The notes under the pieces are model-generated. The model was given only the letters and a program-made list of their open reading frames with translations, was not told the origin of the DNA and did no database searches. Below, one piece after another: positions 1 through 6,137 of a stretch of DNA of 8,847 nucleotides. How positions within the stretch are numbered: the stretch's first letter is position 1; each line of letters begins with the position of its first letter. This DNA comes from Lachnospiraceae bacterium UBA3866 (lineage in GTDB: Bacteria > Bacillota > Clostridia > Lachnospirales > Lachnospiraceae): positions 1-8,847 of the forward strand of contig DGGU01000010.1 in the NCBI GenBank assembly GCA_002392345.1. Direction: 5' to 3'. Made by a program: the position numbers and the translations under genes.

Positions 1-31
1 CGTTATAAAATTATAAATGGCTTTCGCCGAA

Positions 32-112
32 TGGGTGGAGGTGGATTCGAACCACCGAAGCAATCGCAGCAGATTTACAGTCTGTCCCCTTTGGCCACTC
101 GGGAACCCATCC
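32..112 (-). tRNA. tRNA-Tyr (anticodon GUA)
   Basis: This is an 81-nt class II tRNA with a long variable arm, as expected for bacterial tRNA-Tyr. The anticodon loop is CTGTAAA, giving anticodon GTA. The T-arm is perfect: GGTGG, loop TTCGAAT, CCACC (40-56). The D-stem is CCC/GGG, and the short variable stem (GC/GC) is present. The 3' CCA is not encoded; the discriminator A at 32 is followed by TTC. Two A·C mismatches are visible, A3·C70 in the acceptor stem (110 with 35) and A27·C43 at the base of the anticodon stem. The gene lies 35 nt downstream of tRNA-Asp and probably shares its transcript. Just past the 3' end, a 3-bp stem with a GAAA loop is followed by an AT-rich run (about 7-27); this is a weak terminator candidate at best. 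Confidence 0.93.
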
Positions 113-124
113 ATAAAATTGTAG

Positions 125-144
125 GGGCGGGACTGTTCCCGCCC
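125..144. repeat. GC-rich hairpin in the tRNA-Asp/tRNA-Tyr spacer
   Basis: GGGCGGGA (125-132), a 4-nt loop, then TCCCGCCC (137-144) form a perfect 8-bp stem. The element fills most of the 35-nt spacer between the two tRNAs and is far more GC-rich than its surroundings. The flank GTAGGGGCGGG resembles small palindromic intergenic repeats that I recall from Clostridia. No U-run follows on either strand, so it does not look like an intrinsic terminator. It could instead be a processing signal or a mobile palindromic repeat. Confidence 0.75.
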
Positions 145-147
145 TTC

Positions 148-221
148 CGACCCGAAGGGGACTTGAACCCCTGACCTCTGCCGTGACAGGGCAGCGCTCT
201 AACCATCTGAGCCACCGGGCC
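148..221 (-). tRNA. tRNA-Asp (anticodon GUC)
   Basis: This is a 74-nt tRNA with a complete cloverleaf. The acceptor stem is GGCCCGG paired to TCGGGTC with two G·U pairs. The anticodon stem is CTGCC/GGCAG around the loop CTGTCAC, which gives anticodon GTC. The T-arm is AGGGG, loop TTCAAGT, CCCCT. The discriminator base is G, the known identity base for tRNA-Asp. CCA is not encoded, since GAA follows the discriminator. It is the first intact tRNA behind the promoter at 345-372. A copy of its first 16 nt lies 83 bp upstream, between that promoter and this gene. Confidence 0.96.
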
Positions 222-313
222 AAATTTAAATCCTAAGTTGCTTGCCCAATTCTACTTGATAATAGTGCAGAAATGTCCACTGGACATTTCTGAGCCACCG
301 GGCCAATTTTAAA
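206..313 (-). repeat. Direct repeat: duplicated 5' end of tRNA-Asp
   Basis: The 18-bp string TCTGAGCCACCGGGCCAA occurs exactly at 206-223 and again at 289-306. With one mismatch the identity extends to 230 and 313 (TTTAAA). The first copy is the 5' end of the intact tRNA-Asp plus two upstream bases. The second copy is a truncated tRNA-Asp head that stops where the palindrome at 268-292 begins. The spacing between copies is 83 bp. The truncated copy sits about 30 nt downstream of the predicted start of transcription, where an undisturbed tRNA-Asp would be expected. Confidence 0.9.
268..292. repeat. 25-bp palindrome (12-bp arms, 1-nt centre)
   Basis: The arms CAGAAATGTCCA (268-279) and TGGACATTTCTG (281-292) are exact inverse complements around a single base (280). 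With such a tight centre, a hairpin would need to open several central pairs. The last four bases overlap the duplicated tRNA-Asp head (289-306). There is no U-run on either side, so it is not a standard terminator. I recall similar AAATGTCC/GGACATTT palindromes as intergenic repeats in gut Firmicutes, but I could not check this. Confidence 0.85.
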
Positions 314-344
314 ACTTCAATAAGCCTAATAATTTTACAATAAA

Positions 345-372
345 ATTATAAAAAATGCAAGTGTTTTGTCAA
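345..372 (-). promoter_or_regulatory. Sigma-A promoter for the tRNA-Asp/tRNA-Tyr unit
   Basis: Read on the minus strand, a perfect -35 TTGACA (367-372) and a perfect -10 TATAAT (345-350) are separated by 16 bp. Transcription would start near 338 and run through the broken tRNA-Asp head and the palindrome before reaching the intact tRNA-Asp. The -35 begins about 14 bp past the stop codon of the CvpA-family gene. An overlapping alternative, TTGCAT-17-TAAAAT, lies slightly downstream. No terminator separates the two units, so read-through from upstream is possible. Confidence 0.82.
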
Positions 373-385
373 CTAATTTATAAGC

Positions 386-1051
386 TTATTTGGCACCTGT
401 TGTAATGCCAGTAAATAGATTTGACAAGAACTCATATACTACATTATTTTCATAAATGTAGTTTACTATAGGGGAATTTTTGATATATGTCGTTATTTCG
501 CTTATCTGTGGGATAGACTCAAAAACTCTTAATATAGTAAATAGTATCGCAATTATAAGGATAACTTGAATAACCCCAAGTACACCCCCAAGTATCCTAT
601 TAAACTGGCTGATAAGCGGTATGTAATTAACCACATCAAGAAGTCTTAGAACTATCCTTATTATGATAAGTGATACGATAAATATCACTATGCCACACAT
701 TAAATTTATAACACCATTGGCTATATTGGTACACAAACTATCTCTAATAGTTGATTCTATGTTACCTGTGTCCAAAGAAGAAAGCCAAGGTATATTGATT
801 GAATCGTATAGATTAGTATTGATAATCGCATCATATATTATCGAAGTAAGTGATGACTCTATATTAGTCACATCTTTGATAGTGCTTGCAAGAACTGGAG
901 TGAATGTCCTTGTAGCAATAATAGTAAGAACTATAGAACCGAAAGATAGGAGCATCTTAAGAAAACCCGATGAAAATCCTTTCATGAAGCCATATACTAC
1001 TGCTACCAGAAAAATTATTGTGACTAGATTTTGTAATATAAACTCTTGCAC
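386..1051 (-). CDS. CvpA-family integral membrane protein
   Basis: The 221-residue product is very hydrophobic, with four likely membrane helices at about residues 5-22, 32-50, 110-138 and 152-176. The opening pattern (GFMKGFSSGFLKMLLSFGS, residues 21-39) and the later RLLDVV...QFNRILGGVLGVIQ stretch (136-162) fit the CvpA family, named after the colicin V production protein of E. coli. The biochemical function of most members is not established, although links to envelope homeostasis have been reported. The start codon is GTG, overlapping the upstream TAG stop by one base (TAGTG). No good ribosome binding site lies within 10 nt, so translation probably depends on coupling to the upstream TPR gene. 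A later in-frame ATG at residue 23 would cut off the first helix and is less likely. It is the last protein gene of the cluster. Confidence 0.85.
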   Translation of the reverse strand: MQEFILQNLVTIIFLVAVVYGFMKGFSSGFLKMLLSFGSIVLTIIATRTFTPVLASTIKDVTNIESSLTSIIYDAIINTNLYDSINIPWLSSLDTGNIESTIRDSLCTNIANGVINLMCGIVIFIVSLIIIRIVLRLLDVVNYIPLISQFNRILGGVLGVIQVILIIAILFTILRVFESIPQISEITTYIKNSPIVNYIYENNVVYEFLSNLFTGITTGAK

Positions 1052-2976
1052 TAGAAATTAAAATGATCCTCTGTAATTATTAAGCAGCCATTTTTATCGT
1101 ACTTTGGTTTAGAAAAAAGTTTTGGTTTCTCTGCTCTATCTGCAGCCTCTTCTATAAGTGCTTCCGCATTCTCAACCGTCAAAGGAATCTTATCTTCTCT
1201 CATCTCTTCCACTTTCTCATAGAGTGCAGTTACTGTGCTACCGTCCATGAAGCAGTCTATATTTTTAGCATAGAGTTTGCATTCATCTACAAATTCGTCC
1301 ACTGTAAGTTCTTTCTTAGCGTGTGCCTGCCTCTCTTCTATCTTAGAAACCTCTTCCTTAATAGCTCTTGATTCTTCTCTTGTAGGCTTTACTTCATCAT
1401 TAACTGTACTCGATTCTCTCTCAGCCTTAATTCTTTCTTTTTCTACCTTTGGCTCTTCTTTTTCTACCTTAGGTACTTCTACCTCTATCTTAGGTGCTTT
1501 CTTCTCAACCTTAGGCACTTCTCTTTCTGTGCTATGATTTAGGATGTCCTCTTTGGTAATTTCAAGTGATTCTTGAGGTCTACTTGAAAGCACTGAATAT
1601 ACATCAAATCTTCCTATAAATGAAGGTCTCTCAGTGGCAATCTTATCAAAATTATTGATGATATCAACCAGGGCAAATATCGTACTACCCTTTTTGTTGA
1701 TGATATATTCTTCGATGTCATCAATCAATTCATTTTTGAGCATACCGGCATTTTCTATGATAAGATCCTTTCCACTGATCTTCTCAGCATAAAACTTAAA
1801 ACCTTTTTCATTCATATTGTAGGCTGATGCTTTTGCTATAGGCACCTTCTCATCTAGTGCACTATGAATGTAATTCAATTCTCCTTTTGCTATCTCTATT
1901 CCTTCGTCCTTTGAATGAGCCTCTATAATCATATGCAATTTTGTATCACTTAATTTCATATCTCTAAGCCTTCCTTTCCTTATAAAACTCTTTTCTCTAA
2001 ATTTATAAAATGCTTGGTTTTTATTCTCTTCTTCTTTCTTTAGTTCATCTATAAGGTCTCTTAATTTATCTTTGTCTACTTTGTTGCTATGCATAAAAGC
2101 CATCTTGTTTTTCTCTTTTTCAGTATAACTTTCTTCATCAGGAGTGTAGGCTATATTGATACTACTCGGAACAGATTTCTCGTCTAATTCATCCTGAGGA
2201 TCTGCCTCTGCGTCTTTCGTTTCCTCATCTTGATTCTCTATCCTCTCAACCTTCTCTATAGGTATATTCATCTTATCATTCTCAAGCCGGACATCATTAT
2301 AGAAAATTGGTGGTTCCTTATATTCTATATCGGAATTAACAGTGCTTGCATAATTCTCTTCCGCTTCTGTGAGCAAAGTCTCTTCCGCATCGGTAAGTGT
2401 CGCATACTTCTTTTTTAATAATAATGCATTTCTTCCGTAGCCAGTCTTTTTGACTCCATAGAAATTGATAATGAAATTGCAATATTCTAATGTTTCTTCT
2501 CTCTCTCCTAACTTATCGCAGATGAGAGCAAGTTCAAATGTCATCTTCTCGTCTTTTTCTTCACTTAAATATTCTACTAAGAGACGCTTCTGCTGGTTGA
2601 GTGATGCATTTTTAGCATTCATTATATAGTATTGAAGTAGAAGCCTTCTATTGTCATCTGGAAATGCGTCGCAAAAATCTGTATAAAAGCTGATTGCGTC
2701 CTTTAATTCTTTGCATTTTGCATTGATAAGGCACAGTGAATAATAAAGCCTATTCTTAACTGGCGCCACCTCATATGCATACTCGAGAATCAGTTTTGCA
2801 TCTTTGAATTGGCCACCTTCTTCATAGATATTTGCAACATACATAAGAAGGTTGATGTCTTCAACTTCATCCCATGGTATCCTATCGGCTACCTTGATGG
2901 CGTTTTTAATATCACCCTCTTCTTTTCTCTTCTTTAGTTTTTCAATTAAATCTTCAAACTCAATCTGATCCATCAT
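1051..2976 (-). CDS. TPR protein with a degenerate CbbX/EccA-like AAA+ module
   Basis: The 641-residue protein has no signal peptide or membrane helix. Residues 1-210 are helical with TPR-like repeats (for example 42-65 and 75-105). Residues 211-300 are an acidic linker. Residues 345-462 read like an AAA+ core of the CbbX/EccA type. The stretch starting HMIIEAHSKDEGIEIA (348-363) falls where HM.F.GNPGTGKTTVA would be, with no P-loop. DLIIENAG (404-411) replaces Walker B (LFIDEA). FALVDIINNFDKIATERPSF (434-453) fits the sensor-1 to NPG..RF region. Residues 486-520 are five 7-residue repeats of the type EVPKVEK. Residues 557-620 resemble the CbbX helical lid, and the end is KYDKNGCLIITEDHF (625-639). 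TPR plus CbbX-like AAA+ is the known architecture of EccA. The AAA+ assignment is my inference from motif order. Start: the ATG overlaps the recR stop by 4 nt (ATGA), with GGGAG 9 nt upstream. A second ATG follows directly. Confidence 0.8.
   Translation of the reverse strand: MMDQIEFEDLIEKLKKRKEEGDIKNAIKVADRIPWDEVEDINLLMYVANIYEEGGQFKDAKLILEYAYEVAPVKNRLYYSLCLINAKCKELKDAISFYTDFCDAFPDDNRRLLLQYYIMNAKNASLNQQKRLLVEYLSEEKDEKMTFELALICDKLGEREETLEYCNFIINFYGVKKTGYGRNALLLKKKYATLTDAEETLLTEAEENYASTVNSDIEYKEPPIFYNDVRLENDKMNIPIEKVERIENQDEETKDAEADPQDELDEKSVPSSINIAYTPDEESYTEKEKNKMAFMHSNKVDKDKLRDLIDELKKEEENKNQAFYKFREKSFIRKGRLRDMKLSDTKLHMIIEAHSKDEGIEIAKGELNYIHSALDEKVPIAKASAYNMNEKGFKFYAEKISGKDLIIENAGMLKNELIDDIEEYIINKKGSTIFALVDIINNFDKIATERPSFIGRFDVYSVLSSRPQESLEITKEDILNHSTEREVPKVEKKAPKIEVEVPKVEKEEPKVEKERIKAERESSTVNDEVKPTREESRAIKEEVSKIEERQAHAKKELTVDEFVDECKLYAKNIDCFMDGSTVTALYEKVEEMREDKIPLTVENAEALIEEAADRAEKPKLFSKPKYDKNGCLIITEDHFNF
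1417..1521 (-). repeat. 21-bp coding tandem repeat (five 7-residue units)
   Basis: This lies inside the TPR/AAA-like gene and encodes residues 486-520. The units are EVPKVEK, KAPKIEV, EVPKVEK, EEPKVEK and ERIKAER. The repeat is Lys/Glu/Pro-rich and probably forms an extended charged spacer between the AAA-like core and the lid-like domain. At DNA level the middle units are the most alike, which suggests recent expansion by slippage or recombination. Confidence 0.75.
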
Positions 2977-3569
2977 ATCATTTGTCTCCCATTATATGCC
3001 CTCATCAATGTTACATCGTCTACATTTTCAATATCTCCACCGACAGGCACCCCAGATGCTATTCTCGTAACTTTAATGTTGAGTGGTTTTATAAGTTTAG
3101 CAATATATGTTGCTGTAGTTTCCCCTTCTATAGAAGAATTAGTTGCTATGATAACTTCATCTATATTATCGCTTAATCTTGCCATAAGTTCTTTTATCTT
3201 AAGTTCATTCGGTCCTATGCCAAGAAGTGGTGACAAGGCTCCACCAAGCACATGATATACACCTTTATATTCTCCTATGTTCTCGTATGCAAGCATGTCA
3301 CGTTCATTTTCAACTACCATGATCTTGGTCTTATCTCTTCTATCGTCACTACATATGCCACATACATCATCATCCGAAAAAGTAAAACACACTTTACATC
3401 TCTTTATATTCTTACTGACTTTATTAATGGAATCAACGAGAAGTTTTACTTTTTCTTTGGGTGCATCTGCAAGATAGTAGGCAAGTCTTGCTGCTGATTT
3501 ATTGCCTATGCCTGGAAGTCCAGATAATTCTCTTATGAGATTTTGCAAACTTTCAGAACTACTAATCAT
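2973..3569 (-). CDS. recR: Recombination mediator protein RecR
   Basis: RecR works with RecO and RecF to load RecA on gapped DNA in recombinational repair. All family parts are present in the 198-residue form: a helix-hairpin-helix with LPGIG (18-22), a four-cysteine zinc finger (C58, C61, C70, C73), a TOPRIM domain starting near VVENERD (85-91), the HVLGG motif (106-110), TNSSIEGETTA (143-153) and the C-terminal RIASGVPVGGDIE (169-181). I chose the ATG at 3569 because AGGTG lies 6 nt upstream and 198 residues equals the B. subtilis length. A GTG at 3578 would add three residues. The gene overlaps the dnaX end by 8 nt and the TPR gene start by 4 nt. In most Firmicutes ybaB/ebfC lies between dnaX and recR; here it is missing. 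Confidence 0.97.
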   Translation of the reverse strand: MISSSESLQNLIRELSGLPGIGNKSAARLAYYLADAPKEKVKLLVDSINKVSKNIKRCKVCFTFSDDDVCGICSDDRRDKTKIMVVENERDMLAYENIGEYKGVYHVLGGALSPLLGIGPNELKIKELMARLSDNIDEVIIATNSSIEGETTATYIAKLIKPLNIKVTRIASGVPVGGDIENVDDVTLMRAYNGRQMI

Positions 3570-5157
3570 CTTCGACACCTATAGTTATGCCTTGTATTTT
3601 GTCATTATAATCCTCAAGTCTAAATGTTATCTTCTCCGCATACTTAGTCTTTGATTTGTCGATAATCTTATATGTGACTTCTCTTTCTAACACTTCTCTC
3701 GTTTTCATCGAAAGATTTTTTTCTATAATTTCAATCTGTCCCCTCAATATATCATAATAAGTAGTGGGTAATAATACTTGTACTACACCAGGTTCTTTTT
3801 CACTCCCAGGGATCAAGTCTGCTCTCGCGAGCGCCTGTTTTACTACAAGATTTAAAGGCGATTTTATAGTATCCCACATTTCTATAACAAGATTTATCTC
3901 ATCATATGTGAGTTTACTTAAACTAAGTTCCGATATCGCATCATTTGTTTTTTCTTCTATAGGTTTTTTTGAAGTTTTATCTTGACCATCATCTACCTTA
4001 ACATATGTATATGAAGATTTTATGTTCTCAAGTTCTTTGATTCTTGCTAGGACAGATGATTCAGTATAATTAGTTTCTGGATTAGCAAGTCTTATAAGTG
4101 TAGTCTCAAGTATCACTCTTCTATTCTCATCATATCTCATAACGTTAAGTGCCTTAGACAATTCTTCTATATAATATATAAGTGTCTCCTTAGCGACTTT
4201 GGTTGATTCTTTTTTTATCTTGTCAAAACTTACTTTGGTGATATTTAGAGATTCTATAGGCTTCGTAATGCTTTGAGATATCAGTACATTTCTTATATAC
4301 CATATAAAATCACTTGTAAACTTATCTATGTCTTTGCCACTATCGATAGCTTTTGCTATGATATCACACGCCATCTCAACTTTATTTTCATTGACATAAT
4401 TTAGAAGTTTTGCAAATACATCATCATCAACTATTCCAAGTATATCTACTATATTATCCTTGGTCAATTTATCTTTAGTATAAGATCTACATCTATCAAG
4501 CATGCTAATGGCATCTCTCATACTTCCATTGCTCTTTTCTGACACAAAATATAAGGCATCATCATCAATGCTTATATCTTCTTTATCGCAGATCGTTTTA
4601 AGACATGCTACTATAGTTTCTATATTGATTCTTCTAAAACTATATTTCTGACACCTTGATAATATAGTTTCTGGCAATTTATTGGGATCTGTAGTAGCAA
4701 GTATATATATCACATACTCTGGTGGCTCTTCAAGTGACTTAAGGAAAGCCTCCTTTGAAAACCCAGTAAGTGCGTGTGCCTCGTCTATAATATACACTTT
4801 ATATTTTTCACCATTTATCGGAGCATATTGCATACTCTCCGTGATCTGTCTTACCTTCTCCACATTGCCATTAGATGCAGCATCAAGTTCTAAGATATTA
4901 TAGTCAGCATCATCCATAGCCGCTTTACATACATCGCACTCATTACAGGGATTGCCATCAAGTTCATTGGGACAATTCACAGCTCTTGCAAATATCTTTG
5001 CTACAGTGGTCTTCCCTGTGCCATGAGTACCAGAAAAAAGATAGGCATGCGATATAGTGCCACTCACTATCTGATTTTTAAGTGTCCTTACTATGGCATC
5101 TTGTCCCACTACACTATCAAAATCTAATGGTCTATATTTTCTATATAAGGTCTCCAT
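3562..5157 (-). CDS. dnaX: DNA polymerase III clamp-loader subunit tau/gamma
   Basis: This is the ATPase of the clamp-loader complex, which opens and loads the beta sliding clamp on primed DNA and links to the polymerase. In the 531-residue form the motifs are: Walker A GTHGTGKT (43-50), zinc-binding cysteines 62, 71, 74 and 77 with the usual spacing, Walker B DEAH (125-128), sensor-1/SRC region ending SRC (167-169), and sensor-2 GSMRDA with R214. A charged linker around residues 385-410 separates the clamp-loader part from a C-terminal domain that should bind the polymerase. The length is near that of B. subtilis tau. I chose the ATG at 5157 (METLYRKYRP), 4 nt after the upstream stop. A TTG at 5175 would add six residues but overlaps the preceding gene. 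The linker contains an A7 run able to support -1 frameshifting. Confidence 0.97.
   Translation of the reverse strand: METLYRKYRPLDFDSVVGQDAIVRTLKNQIVSGTISHAYLFSGTHGTGKTTVAKIFARAVNCPNELDGNPCNECDVCKAAMDDADYNILELDAASNGNVEKVRQITESMQYAPINGEKYKVYIIDEAHALTGFSKEAFLKSLEEPPEYVIYILATTDPNKLPETILSRCQKYSFRRINIETIVACLKTICDKEDISIDDDALYFVSEKSNGSMRDAISMLDRCRSYTKDKLTKDNIVDILGIVDDDVFAKLLNYVNENKVEMACDIIAKAIDSGKDIDKFTSDFIWYIRNVLISQSITKPIESLNITKVSFDKIKKESTKVAKETLIYYIEELSKALNVMRYDENRRVILETTLIRLANPETNYTESSVLARIKELENIKSSYTYVKVDDGQDKTSKKPIEEKTNDAISELSLSKLTYDEINLVIEMWDTIKSPLNLVVKQALARADLIPGSEKEPGVVQVLLPTTYYDILRGQIEIIEKNLSMKTREVLEREVTYKIIDKSKTKYAEKITFRLEDYNDKIQGITIGVEDD
3941..3970 (-). promoter_or_regulatory. Candidate -1 frameshift site in dnaX (A7 slippery run)
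   Basis: The mRNA reads TCA AAA AAA CCT, with seven consecutive A residues at 3970-3964, so both tRNA-Lys anticodons can re-pair after a -1 slip. After slippage the frame reads T-Y-R-R-K-N-K and stops at TGA (3943-3941). The product would be about 405 residues, close in design to the E. coli gamma subunit (431 residues) produced by dnaX frameshifting. The site sits in the linker after the clamp-loader domains, as in E. coli. I see no strong downstream stem-loop, and the nearest AAGG is about 25 nt upstream, so stimulatory elements are unclear. Transcriptional slippage on the A run is an alternative. Confidence 0.5.
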
Positions 5158-5161
5158 CAAT

Positions 5162-6127
5162 CTATTTCTCTGCAATAGCTAACTTTAACTCATCATATTC
5201 TTTCTGTGTCGCTGTGAGGCTCGCTTTGACATCTTCCATCTCAGCAACTATTACATTGATCTCTTTACTAGCTTCAAACTCTATCTTCTTCTCAATCTCA
5301 TCTTGAGTGTTATTAACGAAATTATCTAGAGCTTCTTTTCTTTTTTTCTTATAATTCTCCACTTCAATCTTTCCAGCCTCTATGTCCCTATCAAGTTTTG
5401 TATAGTCGAATTGTTCATCTTTCATATTGCTGCTTGTGTCTTTAGTGATCTGCTCTATCTTTTTCTTATTTTCAACTATGTTCTTTCTAAGTTCCACTAC
5501 TCTATCTAAGGCTTCAGGATTCTTTTTTGTAAGTTTGTCTATACCAAGCCATATAAGTCCAAATATAAATATAACTCCGAGATAGATAAGTGCTATAACT
5601 ATATATCTTATAATATTATTTGGAAATTCTTGCATAAGCTTTTCTTTAAATACTACAAAAGATAATACGGTTGGTACTAAAAGAACCACAATCACTGCAA
5701 CGAATACCCCAAAAATCTCTCCAATCGTCTTAGGATACCATATGGTCATGTAAAAACCGGAATTAACAAAACCAGGCAAGCCGTTATCTTTTAATACTTT
5801 CTTTATCTCATTTTGAAGATAAGTGTTATCTTCTCTGACACCTCTTGTATTCTGTTCAACCACTTTGTTTAGGTTTTTCTTTTTCTCTGCTTCTTTTTCT
5901 TTTTCCACTGACTTAAGCCTTACTTCAGCCTCTCTCAGAACCTCATCATAAGATCTCTCTATCTCTTGCTTCTTCTGATAGATGGTTTTAGCAATTATCT
6001 CTTTAGTTTCTTTTTCAATCTTATCTTTCTTCTCTTCAAGTGTAGTAAGTTTTCCTTTGAAAGTATTGATTGATTTTTTAAGTTCATCAAGTTTTATCTG
6101 TTCTGGACTCTTATTTTCGTTTTCCAT
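5162..6127 (-). CDS. Coiled-coil protein with a central two-helix membrane hairpin
   Basis: I do not recognise this 321-residue protein. It is built symmetrically. A long Lys/Glu-rich coiled coil (about 8-112) is followed by a short non-helical stretch with Gly, Pro and aromatics (115-135). Two membrane helices come next (about 137-160 and 172-197). A second coiled coil (about 203-318) runs to the C-terminus. There is no signal peptide, so both coiled coils are probably cytoplasmic with a short outside turn. This shape suggests a membrane-anchored scaffold or tether, which is inference only. The start ATG has AAGGGG 5 nt upstream. It begins 10 nt after pgi and ends 4 nt before the dnaX ATG, so it is surely co-transcribed and perhaps translationally coupled to dnaX. 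Similar coiled coils occur in many unrelated proteins, so simple similarity would mislead. Confidence 0.85.
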   Translation of the reverse strand: MENENKSPEQIKLDELKKSINTFKGKLTTLEEKKDKIEKETKEIIAKTIYQKKQEIERSYDEVLREAEVRLKSVEKEKEAEKKKNLNKVVEQNTRGVREDNTYLQNEIKKVLKDNGLPGFVNSGFYMTIWYPKTIGEIFGVFVAVIVVLLVPTVLSFVVFKEKLMQEFPNNIIRYIVIALIYLGVIFIFGLIWLGIDKLTKKNPEALDRVVELRKNIVENKKKIEQITKDTSSNMKDEQFDYTKLDRDIEAGKIEVENYKKKRKEALDNFVNNTQDEIEKKIEFEASKEINVIVAEMEDVKASLTATQKEYDELKLAIAEK

Positions 6128-6137
6128 ATTCGCCCCT

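Noticed and set aside
11..223. Plus-strand open frame of 70 codons
   Set aside because: It lies antisense across both tRNA genes and their spacer, and the translation has no family features.
268..292. Palindrome as an intrinsic terminator for the cvpA cluster
   Set aside because: No T-run follows on the minus strand, and it lies downstream of the tRNA promoter, where a terminator would block tRNA expression.
663..1061. Plus-strand open frame of 132 codons opposite the CvpA-family gene
   Set aside because: It is a shadow: the minus-strand frame has a clear family pattern and operon fit, while this one has no ribosome binding site and no recognisable product.
1417..1521. Repeats as a CRISPR-like array
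   Set aside because: The units are contiguous 21-bp coding repeats without spacers and stay in frame in a long gene.
3562..5157. The second A-run in dnaX, six A just after the A7 site, as a slippery site
   Set aside because: It is in the wrong phase for tandem -1 slippage in the reading frame.
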